A stretch of 64,000 nucleotides of DNA, taken from positions 1-64,000 of the forward strand of contig JAIYBC010000005.1 in the NCBI GenBank assembly GCA_027488845.1, written 5' to 3'. Positions 45,831 to 59,406 of the stretch are shown here, piece by piece (position 1 is the first letter of the stretch; each line of letters begins with the position of its first letter). The notes below the pieces were generated by a model, which was not told the origin of the DNA, did no database searches, and worked only from the letters and a program-made list of their open reading frames with translations. The translations under genes and the position numbers were made by a program. The stretch is from Verrucomicrobiales bacterium (lineage in GTDB: Bacteria; Verrucomicrobiota; Verrucomicrobiia; Limisphaerales; UBA9464).

Positions 45831-47573
45831 ATGACCCGCAGACTGACCCAGATCGCCTTCCGGACCTCCGCCGCCTACCTGGCGGTCTCCGCGGCGTGGA
45901 TCCTGTTGTCCGACAGCGTGGTCGAGCGGATGACCTCGGATCCGCATCTGCTGCGGGTGTTGCAGACCTACAAGGGCCTGGTGTTCGTGGGCACCACCAC
46001 GGTGCTGCTCTACCTGTATGTCCGCCGCCAGATGGGCTCCTGGGACGCGGAGGTGGCCGCCAGGCAACGGGCCGAGGCCGCTTCCAGGGAGAGCGACCGC
46101 CGGCTCCGCACCCTGTTCGAGTCCAGCCCGGACGGCCTTGCCCTTGTCGGACCCGGGGGGCACGTCGTCGAGGTCAATGGGACCGGGACGCGGCTGCTCG
46201 CCTGTGTTCCGGGCGGACAGCTTCCGGACGGCGTACCCCCGGAAGGCCGGAGCGCGCTGTCGTCGGTGGTGGCCGCGGCCCAGAAGGGACAGCACGGCCG
46301 CCTGGAACTCCAACTGCCGCCCTCCGGAGGCCGCGAATCGATCCTCAGGATCGAACTCCAGGCACTGCCGTTGCCCCACTCCGACGGCCTCGCCCTGGTC
46401 GTGCTCCGGGACGTCACCGAGGCCCGCCGCACCGCCGAGGCCCTCAGGGAGGGGGAGGCACGTCTCCGCCAGATCATCGACCTCGTGCCCGTGGCCATCT
46501 TCGCCAAGGACGCCGAGGGACGCTTCCTGCTGGCCAATGCCACCATGGCACGCCGCTACGGGAAGGCCCCGTCGGAACTGGTCGGGACCACCCAACGGGA
46601 GCAGACGGCGGTGCCCGACGAGGCGGAGCGCTTCCTGGCCATCGACCGCGAGGTCATCACCAGCGGCCAGCCGATCTTCATCCCCGCCCAGCGGTTCACC
46701 GACAGGAAGGGCGTCGTCCGGACCGTCCAGACGACGAAGATCCCCTATGCCATCCCGGGCACGGGCGGCACGGGCGTGCTGGGCTGCTCGGTGGACATCA
46801 CGGACCTCTTCGCGGCGGAGCAGCGGGTCTGGGAGCTGAACCGGGACCTGGAGAAGCGGATCCGGGAGCGGACCGCGGAACTGGAGGCGGCCAACCGCGA
46901 GCTGGAGGCGTTCTCCTACTCCGTCTCCCACGACCTCCGCGCACCGCTGCGGGCCATCGACGGATTCTCCCTCGCGGTCCTCGAGGACCATGGCGCCACG
47001 TTGCCTCCCGAGGGACGGCGTCACCTTGGGATCGTCCGCGAAGGCGCGCAGCGCATGGGGGCGCTGATCGACGACCTGCTGGCCTTCTCGAGGCTGAACC
47101 GGGTTCCGCTGGTGCGGCGTCCCGTGGCGATGCGTTCGCTCGTCGACAAGGCCGTTGCGGAACTCGCACCCGCAAGGGCCGGCAGGAACGTCGAGTTCAC
47201 CGTCCACGACCTGCCGGATGCCGACGGCGATCCGGCCCTCCTGCTCCAGGTCTGGGTCAACCTCATCTCCAACGCCCAGAAATACTCGCGTCTCCGCGAT
47301 CCGGCGCGGATCGGGATCGGCTCGGATCCCGGGCCCGAGGGCGCGGTCTATTGGATCCGCGACAACGGAGCGGGCTTCGACATGCGCTACGCGTCGAAGC
47401 TCTTCGGCGTCTTCCAGAGGCTGCACCGCTCGGAGGACTACGAGGGCACCGGCGTGGGTCTCGCCATCGTCCAGCGCATCGTCCACCGACACGGCGGGCG
47501 CATCTCCGCGGAATCTTCCGTCGACCACGGCGCCGTCTTCCGGTTCAGTCTCGGGAAGTCCACCCCGTCATGA
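45831..47573 (+). CDS. Membrane PAS histidine kinase
   Basis: 580 residues. Two membrane segments are near the N-terminus (about 12-30 and 45-63; the second reads [17 protein letters not shown]). Two PAS domains follow, the second after [19 protein letters not shown], ending [14 protein letters not shown]. The HisKA domain carries His367 in [19 protein letters not shown], the bacteriophytochrome-like subtype. The ATPase domain shows [21 protein letters not shown] and [10 protein letters not shown]. Its partner is the single-domain regulator that starts inside its stop codon (ATGA). Start ATG 45831 gives the membrane region in full. Confidence 0.93.
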   Translation: MTRRLTQIAFRTSAAYLAVSAAWILLSDSVVERMTSDPHLLRVLQTYKGLVFVGTTTVLLYLYVRRQMGSWDAEVAARQRAEAASRESDRRLRTLFESSPDGLALVGPGGHVVEVNGTGTRLLACVPGGQLPDGVPPEGRSALSSVVAAAQKGQHGRLELQLPPSGGRESILRIELQALPLPHSDGLALVVLRDVTEARRTAEALREGEARLRQIIDLVPVAIFAKDAEGRFLLANATMARRYGKAPSELVGTTQREQTAVPDEAERFLAIDREVITSGQPIFIPAQRFTDRKGVVRTVQTTKIPYAIPGTGGTGVLGCSVDITDLFAAEQRVWELNRDLEKRIRERTAELEAANRELEAFSYSVSHDLRAPLRAIDGFSLAVLEDHGATLPPEGRRHLGIVREGAQRMGALIDDLLAFSRLNRVPLVRRPVAMRSLVDKAVAELAPARAGRNVEFTVHDLPDADGDPALLLQVWVNLISNAQKYSRLRDPARIGIGSDPGPEGAVYWIRDNGAGFDMRYASKLFGVFQRLHRSEDYEGTGVGLAIVQRIVHRHGGRISAESSVDHGAVFRFSLGKSTPS

Positions 47574-48013
47574 ACGCCCACGCCGTCGAGATCCTCCTCG
47601 TGGAGGACAATCCGGAGGACCTCGAGCTCACCCTCCGGGCGTTCCGGAAGTCGAAGCTGGCCAACCGCATCGAGGTCGCCCGGGACGGCGCCGAGGCCCT
47701 GGACTTCCTCTTCTGCGAAGGCGCCCACTCCGGACGTCGGTTCGGGGACGGCCCGCGGTTCATCCTGCTCGACCTCAAGCTGCCCAAGGTCGACGGACTC
47801 GAGGTGCTCCAGCGGGTGAAGGCCGATCCGCGCACCCGTGACATCCCCGTGGTGATCCTCACGTCCTCCCGCGAACAGCGGGACCTCGTGGAGAGCTACC
47901 GGCTGGGGGTGAACAGCTACATCCTCAAGCCGGTGAACTTCGAGGGCTTCGTCGCCGCGGTGGAGCAGCTCGGTCTCTATTGGCTCCTGCTGAACCAATC
48001 CCCGGAACCCTGA
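47570..48013 (+). CDS. Single-domain response regulator, Rcp1-like
   Basis: 147 residues, all one receiver domain. Acidic pocket [13 protein letters not shown], phospho-acceptor Asp68 in [16 protein letters not shown], the threonine in [10 protein letters not shown] and the lysine in [10 protein letters not shown] are all present. Insertions around [13 protein letters not shown] are typical of regulators paired with bacteriophytochrome-like kinases. There is no output domain. It is coupled to the kinase by ATGA overlap and is followed after 3 bp by a hybrid kinase. Confidence 0.94.
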   Translation: MNAHAVEILLVEDNPEDLELTLRAFRKSKLANRIEVARDGAEALDFLFCEGAHSGRRFGDGPRFILLDLKLPKVDGLEVLQRVKADPRTRDIPVVILTSSREQRDLVESYRLGVNSYILKPVNFEGFVAAVEQLGLYWLLLNQSPEP

Positions 48014-48016
48014 CCC

Positions 48017-50338
48017 ATGCCCGATCCGATCCGAGTGCTGATCGTGGAGGACAACCCGCTCGACGCGGAACTGGCCCTCCTGGAACTGCGGTCGGCCGGA
48101 TTCGCCCCGGACTGGTCCCGGGTCGACAACGAGCCCGACTTCCTCTCCGCGCTCGCACAGGGACCGGACCTCATCCTCTCGGACTACGTCATGCCGCAGT
48201 TCGACGGACTGCGGGCCCTCCGGCTCGTCCGCGGACAGGGCAACCGAACCCCGTTCATCATCGTCTCCGGCAGCATCGGCGAGGAGACCGCGGTGGCCGC
48301 GATGAAGGAGGGCGCCACGGACTACCTGCTCAAGGACCGGATGATGCGGCTGGGGCAGTCGGTGCGCCAGGTGATGGAATCGATCCGGCTGGCCCGCGAA
48401 CGGCGCGACGCCGACGCCGCGCTCCAGGCCAGCGAGAACCGGTTCCGCAGCGTCGTCGAGACCCTTCCCGAGGTCATCTGGTCCGCCGCGCCGGACGCCC
48501 GCCGGCGGACGCTGCTCAGCCCGGCGTTCGAGAACGTCTGGGGACGCGAACGCGCCGGGTTCCTTGGCGACGGCGACCTCGGCCTCCTCCAAACCGTGTG
48601 CCAGGAGGACCGTGCGGTGTTCCTCGACGCGGTCTCCGAACAGGCCGCCGGACGCCGCACGGCCGTCGAGTACCGCATCGTCCGCCCCGACGGCTCGGTC
48701 CGCTGGATCTGGGAACAGGCGTTCCCCGTGCACGACGCCGAGGGGCGCCTGGTGTCGGTCAACGGCATCGCCTCCGACATCACGGACCGGAAGAACACGG
48801 AACGCGAGCTCCGCCTCAGGACCGCGTTCTTCGAAAGCCAGGTCGAGTCCTCGCCGGACGGCATCCTGGTGGTCGACACGCACGGCCGGAAGATCCTCCA
48901 GAACCGCCGTCTGGCGGCGATCTTCGGGATCCCCAGGGAGGTGGCCGAGGACATGGACGACGGCCGCCAGCTCCGGGAGGTCGCCTCGCGGGTCCGGGAT
49001 CCCGTCGCCTTCGCCGAGAGGGTCGCATGGTACTACGGGAACCCGGATGCGATCGGACGCGAGGAGATCGAGCTCGTGGACGGCACCATCGTGGACCGCT
49101 ACACGGCGCCGGTGCGGGATCGCCACGGCGGGCATTACGGCCGGATCTGGTGCTTCCGGGACGTCACGGAACGTCACCGCCTGGAACAGCGTCTGCGGCA
49201 GTCCCAGAAGATGGAGGCCATCGGCCAGCTCTCCGCCGGGGTGGCCCACGACTTCAACAACCTCCTCACGATCATCACCAGCAGCGCCTCGCTGCTCCAG
49301 CTGACGCTCGGCCGCGACCTGTCCGCGTCGGAACTTCTGGAGGCGATCCTGGAAGCCGCCGGCAGGGCCTCGGGACTCACCCGGCAGCTGCTCCTCTTCA
49401 GCCGGCGCCAGGCGATGCAGGCCGTGGACCTGGACCTGGAGGACGTCGTGGCGACGATGACCCGGATGCTGCAACGGCTGCTCGGGGAGGAAATCACGCT
49501 GGTCGGCGAATCCGGACCGGGGCCGGCCCTGGTCCGGGCGGACGCCGGGATGATCGAGCAGGTCCTGCTGAACCTGGCGGTGAACGCCCGCGACGCGATG
49601 CCCCGGGGCGGCCGTCTCACCCTGCGCACCTGGCGGAGATCCGGCCCCACCCCCGGCGAGGACCCGTGCCTGGCCGACGTCCCGGCGGGACCGTGGGTCT
49701 GCCTGAGCGTCGCCGACACGGGATGCGGCATCCCTCCCGCGAACCTGCCCCGGCTCTTCGAACCCTTCTTCACCACGAAGGAGGTCGGGAAGGGCACGGG
49801 CCTCGGCCTGGCCACCGTGTATGGGATCCTCCAGCAGCATGGCGGATGGATCCGCGTCGCCAGCCGCCCCGGCAGCGGCAGCACGTTCCACATCGGTCTT
49901 CCCGCCACGGAGGGTCCCGCGAAGCCACCCGCGCCGTCCCGCCCGCGGGGCGTGCTCCGGGAGGGGACCGGCACCCTGCTCGTCGTCGAGGACGAGGCCC
50001 CGCTGCGCCGGATCGTCGAGGGGGCCCTCCGGCGGTGCGGCTACACCGTCCTCGTGGCCGGCTCGGGCCGCGAGGCGCTCGGGATCTGGGAACGCCACCG
50101 CGACGAGATCGACCTCGTCCTCACCGACATGGTCATGCCGGAAGGCATGTCCGGCGGCGAACTCGTCGACCGCCTGCGGACCGAGAAGCCCGACCTCGCG
50201 GCGGTCTTCACCAGCGGCTACAGCCCCGAGGTGGTCGGCGGCGCCGGCCGATTCCGGGAGGGGATCGACTTCCTCCAGAAACCCTTCGACATCGATTCCC
50301 TCAGCCGGCTGGTCGCCCTCCGGCTCCGTGACCGGTGA
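48017..50338 (+). CDS. Hybrid histidine kinase, REC-PAS-PAS-HisKA-ATPase-REC
   Basis: 773 residues, cytoplasmic. Receiver 1 (1-125): IVEDNPLDAELALLELR, Asp56 in LILSDYVMPQFDG and GATDYLLKD. Two PAS/PAC units follow (about 135-260 and 270-400). HisKA has His411 in GVAHDFNNLLTIITS; the ATPase has LNLAVNARDAMPRGG and GTGLGLATVYGILQQHGG. Receiver 2 (about 650-770) has Asp704 in LVLTDMVMPEG. With receivers at both ends it can take a phosphate from one partner and pass it on, so it is a relay component. It starts 3 bp after the single-domain regulator. Confidence 0.94.
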   Translation: MPDPIRVLIVEDNPLDAELALLELRSAGFAPDWSRVDNEPDFLSALAQGPDLILSDYVMPQFDGLRALRLVRGQGNRTPFIIVSGSIGEETAVAAMKEGATDYLLKDRMMRLGQSVRQVMESIRLARERRDADAALQASENRFRSVVETLPEVIWSAAPDARRRTLLSPAFENVWGRERAGFLGDGDLGLLQTVCQEDRAVFLDAVSEQAAGRRTAVEYRIVRPDGSVRWIWEQAFPVHDAEGRLVSVNGIASDITDRKNTERELRLRTAFFESQVESSPDGILVVDTHGRKILQNRRLAAIFGIPREVAEDMDDGRQLREVASRVRDPVAFAERVAWYYGNPDAIGREEIELVDGTIVDRYTAPVRDRHGGHYGRIWCFRDVTERHRLEQRLRQSQKMEAIGQLSAGVAHDFNNLLTIITSSASLLQLTLGRDLSASELLEAILEAAGRASGLTRQLLLFSRRQAMQAVDLDLEDVVATMTRMLQRLLGEEITLVGESGPGPALVRADAGMIEQVLLNLAVNARDAMPRGGRLTLRTWRRSGPTPGEDPCLADVPAGPWVCLSVADTGCGIPPANLPRLFEPFFTTKEVGKGTGLGLATVYGILQQHGGWIRVASRPGSGSTFHIGLPATEGPAKPPAPSRPRGVLREGTGTLLVVEDEAPLRRIVEGALRRCGYTVLVAGSGREALGIWERHRDEIDLVLTDMVMPEGMSGGELVDRLRTEKPDLAAVFTSGYSPEVVGGAGRFREGIDFLQKPFDIDSLSRLVALRLRDR

Positions 50339-50394
50339 ATCCGACCCCGCTTGAACCATGGAATCCCGGGCTCAAGTCCCGGGAAGAACGGCCG

Positions 50395-53305
<2,911 letters not shown>

Positions 53306-53313
<8 letters not shown>

Positions 53314-53728
53314 CTCCCCGACACCGATCCTCCTCGTCGACGACGACAACGACCTCCGCAACCTGCTCGAGCGGGTGCTGCTGCGGAACGGGCTGGCCGT
53401 GCACGCCGCGGCCGACGGGCGCCAGGCGATCAAGCTCCTCGCCAAGGAACGGTTCAGCCTCGTCGTCACCGACATCATCATGCCCGACGTCGAGGGCATC
53501 GAGCTGATCCTCAAGATCCGCAAGGACCACCCGAACCTGCCGATCATCGCCATGTCGGCCGGGGGACGGCTCAATGCGGAAGGCTACCTGAAGATGGCCC
53601 GATCCCTCGGCGCCAACCAGATCCTCGAGAAGCCCTTTCCCATCGACGTGTTCCTCTCGGAGATCCGGCGGCTGCTTCCTCCGGCCGCCGACGCCTCCGG
53701 CCCGGGCCCGTCGGCGCCCCCGCCGTGA
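53306..53728 (+). CDS. Single-domain response regulator, CheY-like
   Basis: 140 residues, one receiver: PILLVDDDNDLRNLLERVLL, Asp56 in LVVTDIIMPDVEGIELI, PIIAMSAGGR and the lysine in ILEKPFPIDVF. The tail is Pro/Ala-rich. ATG 53306 lies within the last 8 bp of the kinase gene, so the two are translated together. There is no DNA-binding or enzymatic output. Confidence 0.93.
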
Positions 53729-53807
53729 GCCGGGTGCGGATGCCGGTTCGATCGGACAAAAAGGGTTGAGAGCATCCCGGCCGAGATCGGGCAGGTTGAC
53801 GGGAATC

Positions 53808-56800
53808 ATGATGCGAAGCCTGCTCCGGACCGTCTTGGCGGCCGCCCTTGGGATGGGCGCGGCGTTCGTCGTCGTGTCGGCGCCGGTGGCGGTTCCCGAG
53901 CGCAAGGACCAGACCTGGAAGCTGCTCAACCTCGGCGATGTCGCGGGGCTCTCCCGCGCCAACCTCTTCAACATCGCCTTCGAGACCGGCGGCGAGGCCA
54001 CCCGCCGCGGCACCGCCTGGATCGCGACCTCGGACGGCCTGAGGGAGTTCGACGGCTACACATGGCGTCGCCACGGACGCGCCGAGGGCCTTCCGAGCGA
54101 CTTCGTCAGGGCCGTGTTGGTGACCCGTGGCGGTGACCTCTGGGTGGGCACGGACCGCGGCGCCGGGATCTACGACGGCCGCACCTTCCGCACGATGGGC
54201 ACGGAGACCAACCTCGCCGGCCCGAACGTCCGCAGGATCATCGAGGACCCGACCGGGGCGGTCTGGTTCTGCTGCGACAGCTGGCCCAACGCAGGGGCCG
54301 CCGGCGGACTGACCCGGTTCCAGGACGGCCGTTGGCGGAGCTGGCGCATGTCGGACGGCCTTCCGAGCGGGTATGTGGTCAACTTCCTCCGCGACTCCAA
54401 GGGCGACGACTTCGCCGCGACCCTGGGCGGGGTCGCCCGACGCGAGGGGGACCGCTGGATCCCGGTCCTCGGGCCGCCAAGGGACGACGCCGTCTCCTTC
54501 AGTTCCGGATGCCTCGCCGAAACCCCCGACACGGGCTTGGTCTTCTCCTCCGGAATCGCCCTCCACTTCCGCACGGCCAACGCCTGGCAGGCCGCTCCGC
54601 CAGGCATGTCTCATCGATACGGACTTTGCACGACCCGGGACGGCCGCCTCCTCGCCAGCGGCCTCTCACCGGCCGGACATGGCATGGTCGTCGAGTGGCG
54701 CTCCGGGACCTGGGAACCGGTCTCGGCCGCGTACCCGCTGCCGGGCGGCTACTCCGAGGACATCCGCGAGGCCCCGGACGGCTCAGTCTGGGTCGTCGGG
54801 TTCGGATGCCTCGTCCGCTGGGCGCGGGAATCGTCCGAGTTCCGCGAATTCCCGGGTCCGCCGGCGCCACGGGTGGCGGACGACGAAGGGGGAATCCGGT
54901 TCTCCAGCCATCGGAACGGCGCCGGCGAACGCCCCGGAAACCTCCGGTACCACGACGGGCGCTGGGAGACGGACACGGCCACCTTCACCGGGATCCTTCA
55001 CGACCCGGCCAAGCGGGTCGTCTGGGGTTGGGACGAAACCGAGGTCCACCGCTTCGAGGGGACTCGGGAGCGCACCTTCGGTCCACGGGAGACGGGACTC
55101 GCACGGATCGTCGCCGGCGCCGTGGACGGACTCGGCCGTCTCTGGCTGTCGGGGCGGACCCAAGGGGATCGACTCGGCGTCGCCTCCTTCCACGAAGGCG
55201 TCTGGACCCGCCTCCAACCGGAGGAACTGGACGGGATGGAATCCGTGGAGTCCCTCGTGGCCCCGGACGGCGACGGCGTCTGGATCGGCGCGGACGGCGG
55301 GCCCGGCACGGAGGGCCTCCTTCTCCACGTGGGAGGACGGGGCCTCCGACGACGCCCGCTTCCCGCCGACCGGTACAGCCGCTTCTCCACCACGGCCCTG
55401 GTCGACCGTCGCGGCGACATGTGGCTCCATGGAGACGCCGGACTCCACCGCTGGGCCGCGGGCTCCAACGCCTGGGAAACGGTCACCAACCTCCCCGCAC
55501 TCCGCGTCCTGGGCTGTGTCGAGCGTGGCGACGAGATCTGGTTCGCGTGCATGGATGGCGGCGGGGGTGGCGATGGGGGTCTTGTCCGCCTTCGTGACGG
55601 ACGCTGGACCGTCTTCCCCGCGGAGGTCCAGGGAACCCTCCGCAGGAACCTCGATGGAACCCTCACCTGCGGCGGCTTCGGGAGGTTCTGGAAGATCGAC
55701 CCCTCCCCGGAGGCCGTCCCGGTGATGGTGCGTCTCCCGGTGCCGGAACGGGTGTCCGAGGTGGTGCTCGGGAAGGATGGCGCCTTCTGGATGGGCTGGG
55801 GTGGAGGCGTGGGGAGGTACCGATCGGAGAGGTTCCCGCCGGAGACCCGGGTCGCCGGTCCGGCACGGGTCCTCAAGGGCGAACCGTTTGCCATCGCGGC
55901 GACCAGCCTCGAGCGCTGGTTTCCGGGACCGGTCGGCGAAGACCACCGGTTCTCCTGGCGACTCGACGAAGGCAACTGGTCCGAGGCGACACCGTCGCGG
56001 GAGTTCCGGATCCCGACCTCGGGGCTCTCCCGCGGAACCCACCGACTCGAGGTGCGCTGCCAGGACGGGACCGGCGAGTTCGACGCCAGCCCCGCTTCGT
56101 TGGAGTTCATCGTGGGACTGCGGCCGATCCAGGAGCGGGCCTGGTTCCTACCCGCCACGACCGTGCTGGTGCTCGTCGTCTCGGCACTCGCCGCATCGGC
56201 GATCAAGGCCCGGCGGGACCTCGCCGAACTGGTTTCCACCCTTGGTCGCCGGGTCTCCGAGCGGACCGCCGACCTCGAGCTCGAGCTGCAGCGGCGGGCC
56301 CAGGTGGAACGGGAGCTCCGCTTCCACGAGGCGATCCTCCGCGAGACCGGCGAACTGGCCCACGTGGGCGGATGGTCCCTCGACGTGTCCACCGGCGCGG
56401 GACACTGGACGGCCGAGGTGGCGCGGATCCACGGCGCCGCCCCGGGCGAGGACGCATCGAGGGAACGGGTGCTCGGCTTCTACTCCGGGGCGGAGCGGCT
56501 CCGGCTCGAGGATGCGCTGCTCAGGGCCGCAAGGGACGGCGAACCGTACGACCTCGAACTCGAACTGACGACCGCCGGCGGAACGCGCCGCTGGGTCCGG
56601 ACCCTGGGACGCCCGGTCCGCGAGGAGGACCGGATCGTCCGGGTGTTCGGATCGTTCCAGGACATCTCGGAACGCAAGCGGGCCGAGGAGGTGGTGCGCG
56701 AGCGGCTCCGGCTCCAGTCGCGGCTCGCCACCGTGGCCGCCTCCGTGCCCGGCGCCCTGTTCAGCTTCCTGGTGCGCGGCGACGGCTCCATGTCCTTCCC

Positions 56801-59132
56801 CGACGCCAGCCCGAAGCTCGTCGAGGTCGTGGGCCTCAAGCCGGAGGACATCGCGACCGACGCCGCACCGGGCTTCGCCATCATCCATCCGGAAGACCTC
56901 CCCCGCGTCCGCGCCCGGATCGACCAGGTCGTCCGCGACCACGCCCCTTGGTACGACGTCTTCCGGGTCCGGCATCCGCGGAAGGGCGTCGTCTGGATCG
57001 AGGGGGTCGCACATCCCTCACCGGCCGAACCCGGGTTCGCGGTCTGGCATGGCATCCTCGCCGACGTGACCGAGCGCCACAACCTGGAGGCCCGGCGGGC
57101 CACCGAGCATGCCGTGGCCCGCGTGCTGGCCGAGACGCCTTCGGTCGACGGGGCGATCCCCGCCGTGCTCCGGACCCTCTGCGAGGCCGAGGGATGGAGC
57201 CACGGGGAGCTCTGGCTCTTCGAGGAGTCCGTCGACGCCCTCGTCTGCCGCGAGGTCTGGAACCCCGGAACCCCGAGGTTCCGGGCCCTCGACGAGCGGA
57301 CGCGCGCCCTCCGCATGCGGACCGGGGAAGGTTTCATCGGCCGAATCCTTCGGGATGGGGAACCGGTCCACTCCTCCGACCTCGTCCGGTTCCCCGGCTT
57401 CCTCCGCTCTCCCGAGGCGGAGCAGGCCGGCCTGATCTCCGCGATCGGGTTCCCCATCCGCAGCGAGGACACGGTGACCGGCGTGCTGGCCTTCATGGGC
57501 GGCCGGATGGACGTCCCGGAGGCGACCCTCCTCGACATGCTCGAGACCATCGGTTCCCAGGTCGGCCAGTTCCTCTCCCGCATGGCCACGGAGGAACGGC
57601 TCCGCCGGTTCATGGCGTTCAGCCCGACCACCCTCTACGCCCTGCGCGAAAAGGGCGGCCGGTACCATTGCCACTGGGTCAGCGAGAACATCGCCAGCCT
57701 CACCGGATACACCCGGTCGGAGGCCCTCACCTCGGGCTGGTGGCTCAACGGCCTCCATCCGGAGGACCGCTCCCGCGTGCTCGAGGCGGACCATCCGAGG
57801 GAGGCGCAGGGCCGCCGGATCCTCGAGTTCCGTTTCCGGCGCAAGGACGGCGCGTACCTCTGGCTCCGCGACGAACAGCGCCTGATCGCAGGCGGAGGCG
57901 ACACCCCCCGCGAGGTCGTCGGTTCCTGGATCGACATCACCGAACGGCACGCCCTCGAAGGGCGCCTTCGCCAGGTGCAGAAGATGGAGGCGATCGGCCA
58001 GCTCTCCGGCGGCATCGCACACGACTTCAACAACATCCTCGGTTCCATCATTGGCAACGCCGAACTCGGGGCCCAGGAACAGCCCGCCAACGCCGCGGGC
58101 ACCGCCCACTTCTCGGAGATACTCCGTGCGGCGCGCCGGGCGACCCACCTCGTCCAGCAGATCCTCACCTTCGCGCGGCAGGATTCGCACGAGAAGCGGC
58201 GCATCGAACTCCGCCCGGTCGTCGAGGAGACCGCCCGGCTGCTCCGCGCCACCCTGCCCGCCGGCGTCGAGCTCCACGTCCACTGCGAGCCCAACACGCC
58301 GTCGGTGCTCGCCGACGAGACCCAGGTCCAACAGGTCCTGCTGAACCTCGGCACCAACGCCTGGCACGCGTTCCACGGCCGCGGCGGCCGGATCCGGATC
58401 GAGCTGGGAAGCCTCCGCGTCGACGAGGCCGCCGCCCGCTCGAATCCCGACCTCCAACCCGCCGACTACGCCCGACTCCGCGTCCGCGACAACGGGTCCG
58501 GCATGGACGCCGCGACGCTGGAGCGGATCTTCGAGCCGTTCTTCACCACCAAGCCGCCCGGACAGGGCACCGGACTCGGCCTCTCCGTCGTCCACGGCAT
58601 CGTCAAGTCCCACGGCGGCGCCGTCCTCGTGGACAGCACCCCGGGCGTGGGCACGACCTTCGACATCCTCTTGCCGGCCGTCGCCGATGCCGTCGCGGCA
58701 GCCGACTCCGACGCCCCGGCGAAACCGTCCGAGCCGGCGATGCCACGTGGCTCCTCCCAGCACCTCCTGCTGGTGGACGACGAGGAGATCCTGCTGCGCA
58801 TCACCACGAAGGTCCTCGAACGGCTCGGCTACCGTGTGACCGCGTGCGGCGCGCCCGAGGACGGACGGAACCGTTTCCTCGCCGATCCCGGCTCCTTCGA
58901 CCTCGTGATCAGCGACCTCAACATGCCGGGCAGGTCCGGCATCGAACTCGCCCGCGAACTCCTTTCCCGCCGCCCGGACATCCCGGTCCTGCTGACCTCC
59001 GGCCTGGTCTCGGAGGATCTGCGCAACGAGGCGCTCCGCATCGGCGTGCGCGGGATCCTCCGCAAGCCCGCCTCCGTCGAGGAACTCGCCCAAGCGGTCC
59101 ACCGCTGCCTCCTTCCGTCCGGCACCGCCTGA
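53808..59132 (+). CDS. Giant propeller-PAS-GAF hybrid histidine kinase
   Basis: 1774 residues. A signal/membrane segment (SLLRTVLAAALGMGAAFVVV) opens it. A two-component-regulator propeller spans about 40-680 (AWIATSDGLREFDGYTW, GDLWVGTDRGAGIYDG), then a Y_Y_Y-type Ig domain (about 700-770) and a membrane segment near 780 (PATTVLVLVVSALAASAIK). The cytoplasmic part has PAS (840-955), PAS (970-1090), GAF (1098-1260), PAS (1265-1380), HisKA (His1405 in IAHDFNNILGSIIGN), ATPase (1495-1620) and a receiver (Asp1703 in LVISDLNMPGRSG). Propeller hybrids of Bacteroides usually end with an AraC domain; this one does not. ATG 53808 and 53811 are both possible. Confidence 0.94.
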   Translation: MMRSLLRTVLAAALGMGAAFVVVSAPVAVPERKDQTWKLLNLGDVAGLSRANLFNIAFETGGEATRRGTAWIATSDGLREFDGYTWRRHGRAEGLPSDFVRAVLVTRGGDLWVGTDRGAGIYDGRTFRTMGTETNLAGPNVRRIIEDPTGAVWFCCDSWPNAGAAGGLTRFQDGRWRSWRMSDGLPSGYVVNFLRDSKGDDFAATLGGVARREGDRWIPVLGPPRDDAVSFSSGCLAETPDTGLVFSSGIALHFRTANAWQAAPPGMSHRYGLCTTRDGRLLASGLSPAGHGMVVEWRSGTWEPVSAAYPLPGGYSEDIREAPDGSVWVVGFGCLVRWARESSEFREFPGPPAPRVADDEGGIRFSSHRNGAGERPGNLRYHDGRWETDTATFTGILHDPAKRVVWGWDETEVHRFEGTRERTFGPRETGLARIVAGAVDGLGRLWLSGRTQGDRLGVASFHEGVWTRLQPEELDGMESVESLVAPDGDGVWIGADGGPGTEGLLLHVGGRGLRRRPLPADRYSRFSTTALVDRRGDMWLHGDAGLHRWAAGSNAWETVTNLPALRVLGCVERGDEIWFACMDGGGGGDGGLVRLRDGRWTVFPAEVQGTLRRNLDGTLTCGGFGRFWKIDPSPEAVPVMVRLPVPERVSEVVLGKDGAFWMGWGGGVGRYRSERFPPETRVAGPARVLKGEPFAIAATSLERWFPGPVGEDHRFSWRLDEGNWSEATPSREFRIPTSGLSRGTHRLEVRCQDGTGEFDASPASLEFIVGLRPIQERAWFLPATTVLVLVVSALAASAIKARRDLAELVSTLGRRVSERTADLELELQRRAQVERELRFHEAILRETGELAHVGGWSLDVSTGAGHWTAEVARIHGAAPGEDASRERVLGFYSGAERLRLEDALLRAARDGEPYDLELELTTAGGTRRWVRTLGRPVREEDRIVRVFGSFQDISERKRAEEVVRERLRLQSRLATVAASVPGALFSFLVRGDGSMSFPDASPKLVEVVGLKPEDIATDAAPGFAIIHPEDLPRVRARIDQVVRDHAPWYDVFRVRHPRKGVVWIEGVAHPSPAEPGFAVWHGILADVTERHNLEARRATEHAVARVLAETPSVDGAIPAVLRTLCEAEGWSHGELWLFEESVDALVCREVWNPGTPRFRALDERTRALRMRTGEGFIGRILRDGEPVHSSDLVRFPGFLRSPEAEQAGLISAIGFPIRSEDTVTGVLAFMGGRMDVPEATLLDMLETIGSQVGQFLSRMATEERLRRFMAFSPTTLYALREKGGRYHCHWVSENIASLTGYTRSEALTSGWWLNGLHPEDRSRVLEADHPREAQGRRILEFRFRRKDGAYLWLRDEQRLIAGGGDTPREVVGSWIDITERHALEGRLRQVQKMEAIGQLSGGIAHDFNNILGSIIGNAELGAQEQPANAAGTAHFSEILRAARRATHLVQQILTFARQDSHEKRRIELRPVVEETARLLRATLPAGVELHVHCEPNTPSVLADETQVQQVLLNLGTNAWHAFHGRGGRIRIELGSLRVDEAAARSNPDLQPADYARLRVRDNGSGMDAATLERIFEPFFTTKPPGQGTGLGLSVVHGIVKSHGGAVLVDSTPGVGTTFDILLPAVADAVAAADSDAPAKPSEPAMPRGSSQHLLLVDDEEILLRITTKVLERLGYRVTACGAPEDGRNRFLADPGSFDLVISDLNMPGRSGIELARELLSRRPDIPVLLTSGLVSEDLRNEALRIGVRGILRKPASVEELAQAVHRCLLPSGTA

Positions 59133-59155
59133 GCCTGCGCATGCGGACGGGACAC

Positions 59156-59340
59156 TCACGCGAAGGCGCAAAGCCGCGACAGGAAGGGAACCACCGGTTT
59201 TGCTGCGGCGATGCCCGGCACCGGCCAGTGGTCACCCTTTCGGTTCCAGAACTCGTTTCCCATTGGCGGCTTTGCGTTCTCGCGTGAGGTCCCTCTTTGT
59301 GTGAGCGGCCTCTCCGCGGACTCCGCGCCTCCGCGTGACC
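59156..59340. repeat. GCGAAGGCGCAAAG-type repeat pair downstream of the giant kinase
   Basis: 59156-59175 and 59268-59287 form an inverted pair of 20 bp with 3 mismatches (TCACGCGA and GCAAAGCC as outer words). A further copy of a CTCCGCGCCTCCGCGTGA type lies at 59320-59337. The interval 59133-59406 has no gene that I can support. Confidence 0.6.
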
Positions 59341-59406
59341 CTTCCCACGAACGGGAGCCGACGAGGAAGGGGTCGACTCGGGCCGGGCCGTCCCCATGCT
59401 CCTTCC

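Noticed and set aside
47438-50359. 973-codon open frame on the minus strand in the kinase cluster
   Set aside because: It is opposite three overlapping two-component genes with full motifs. No domain is visible in it.
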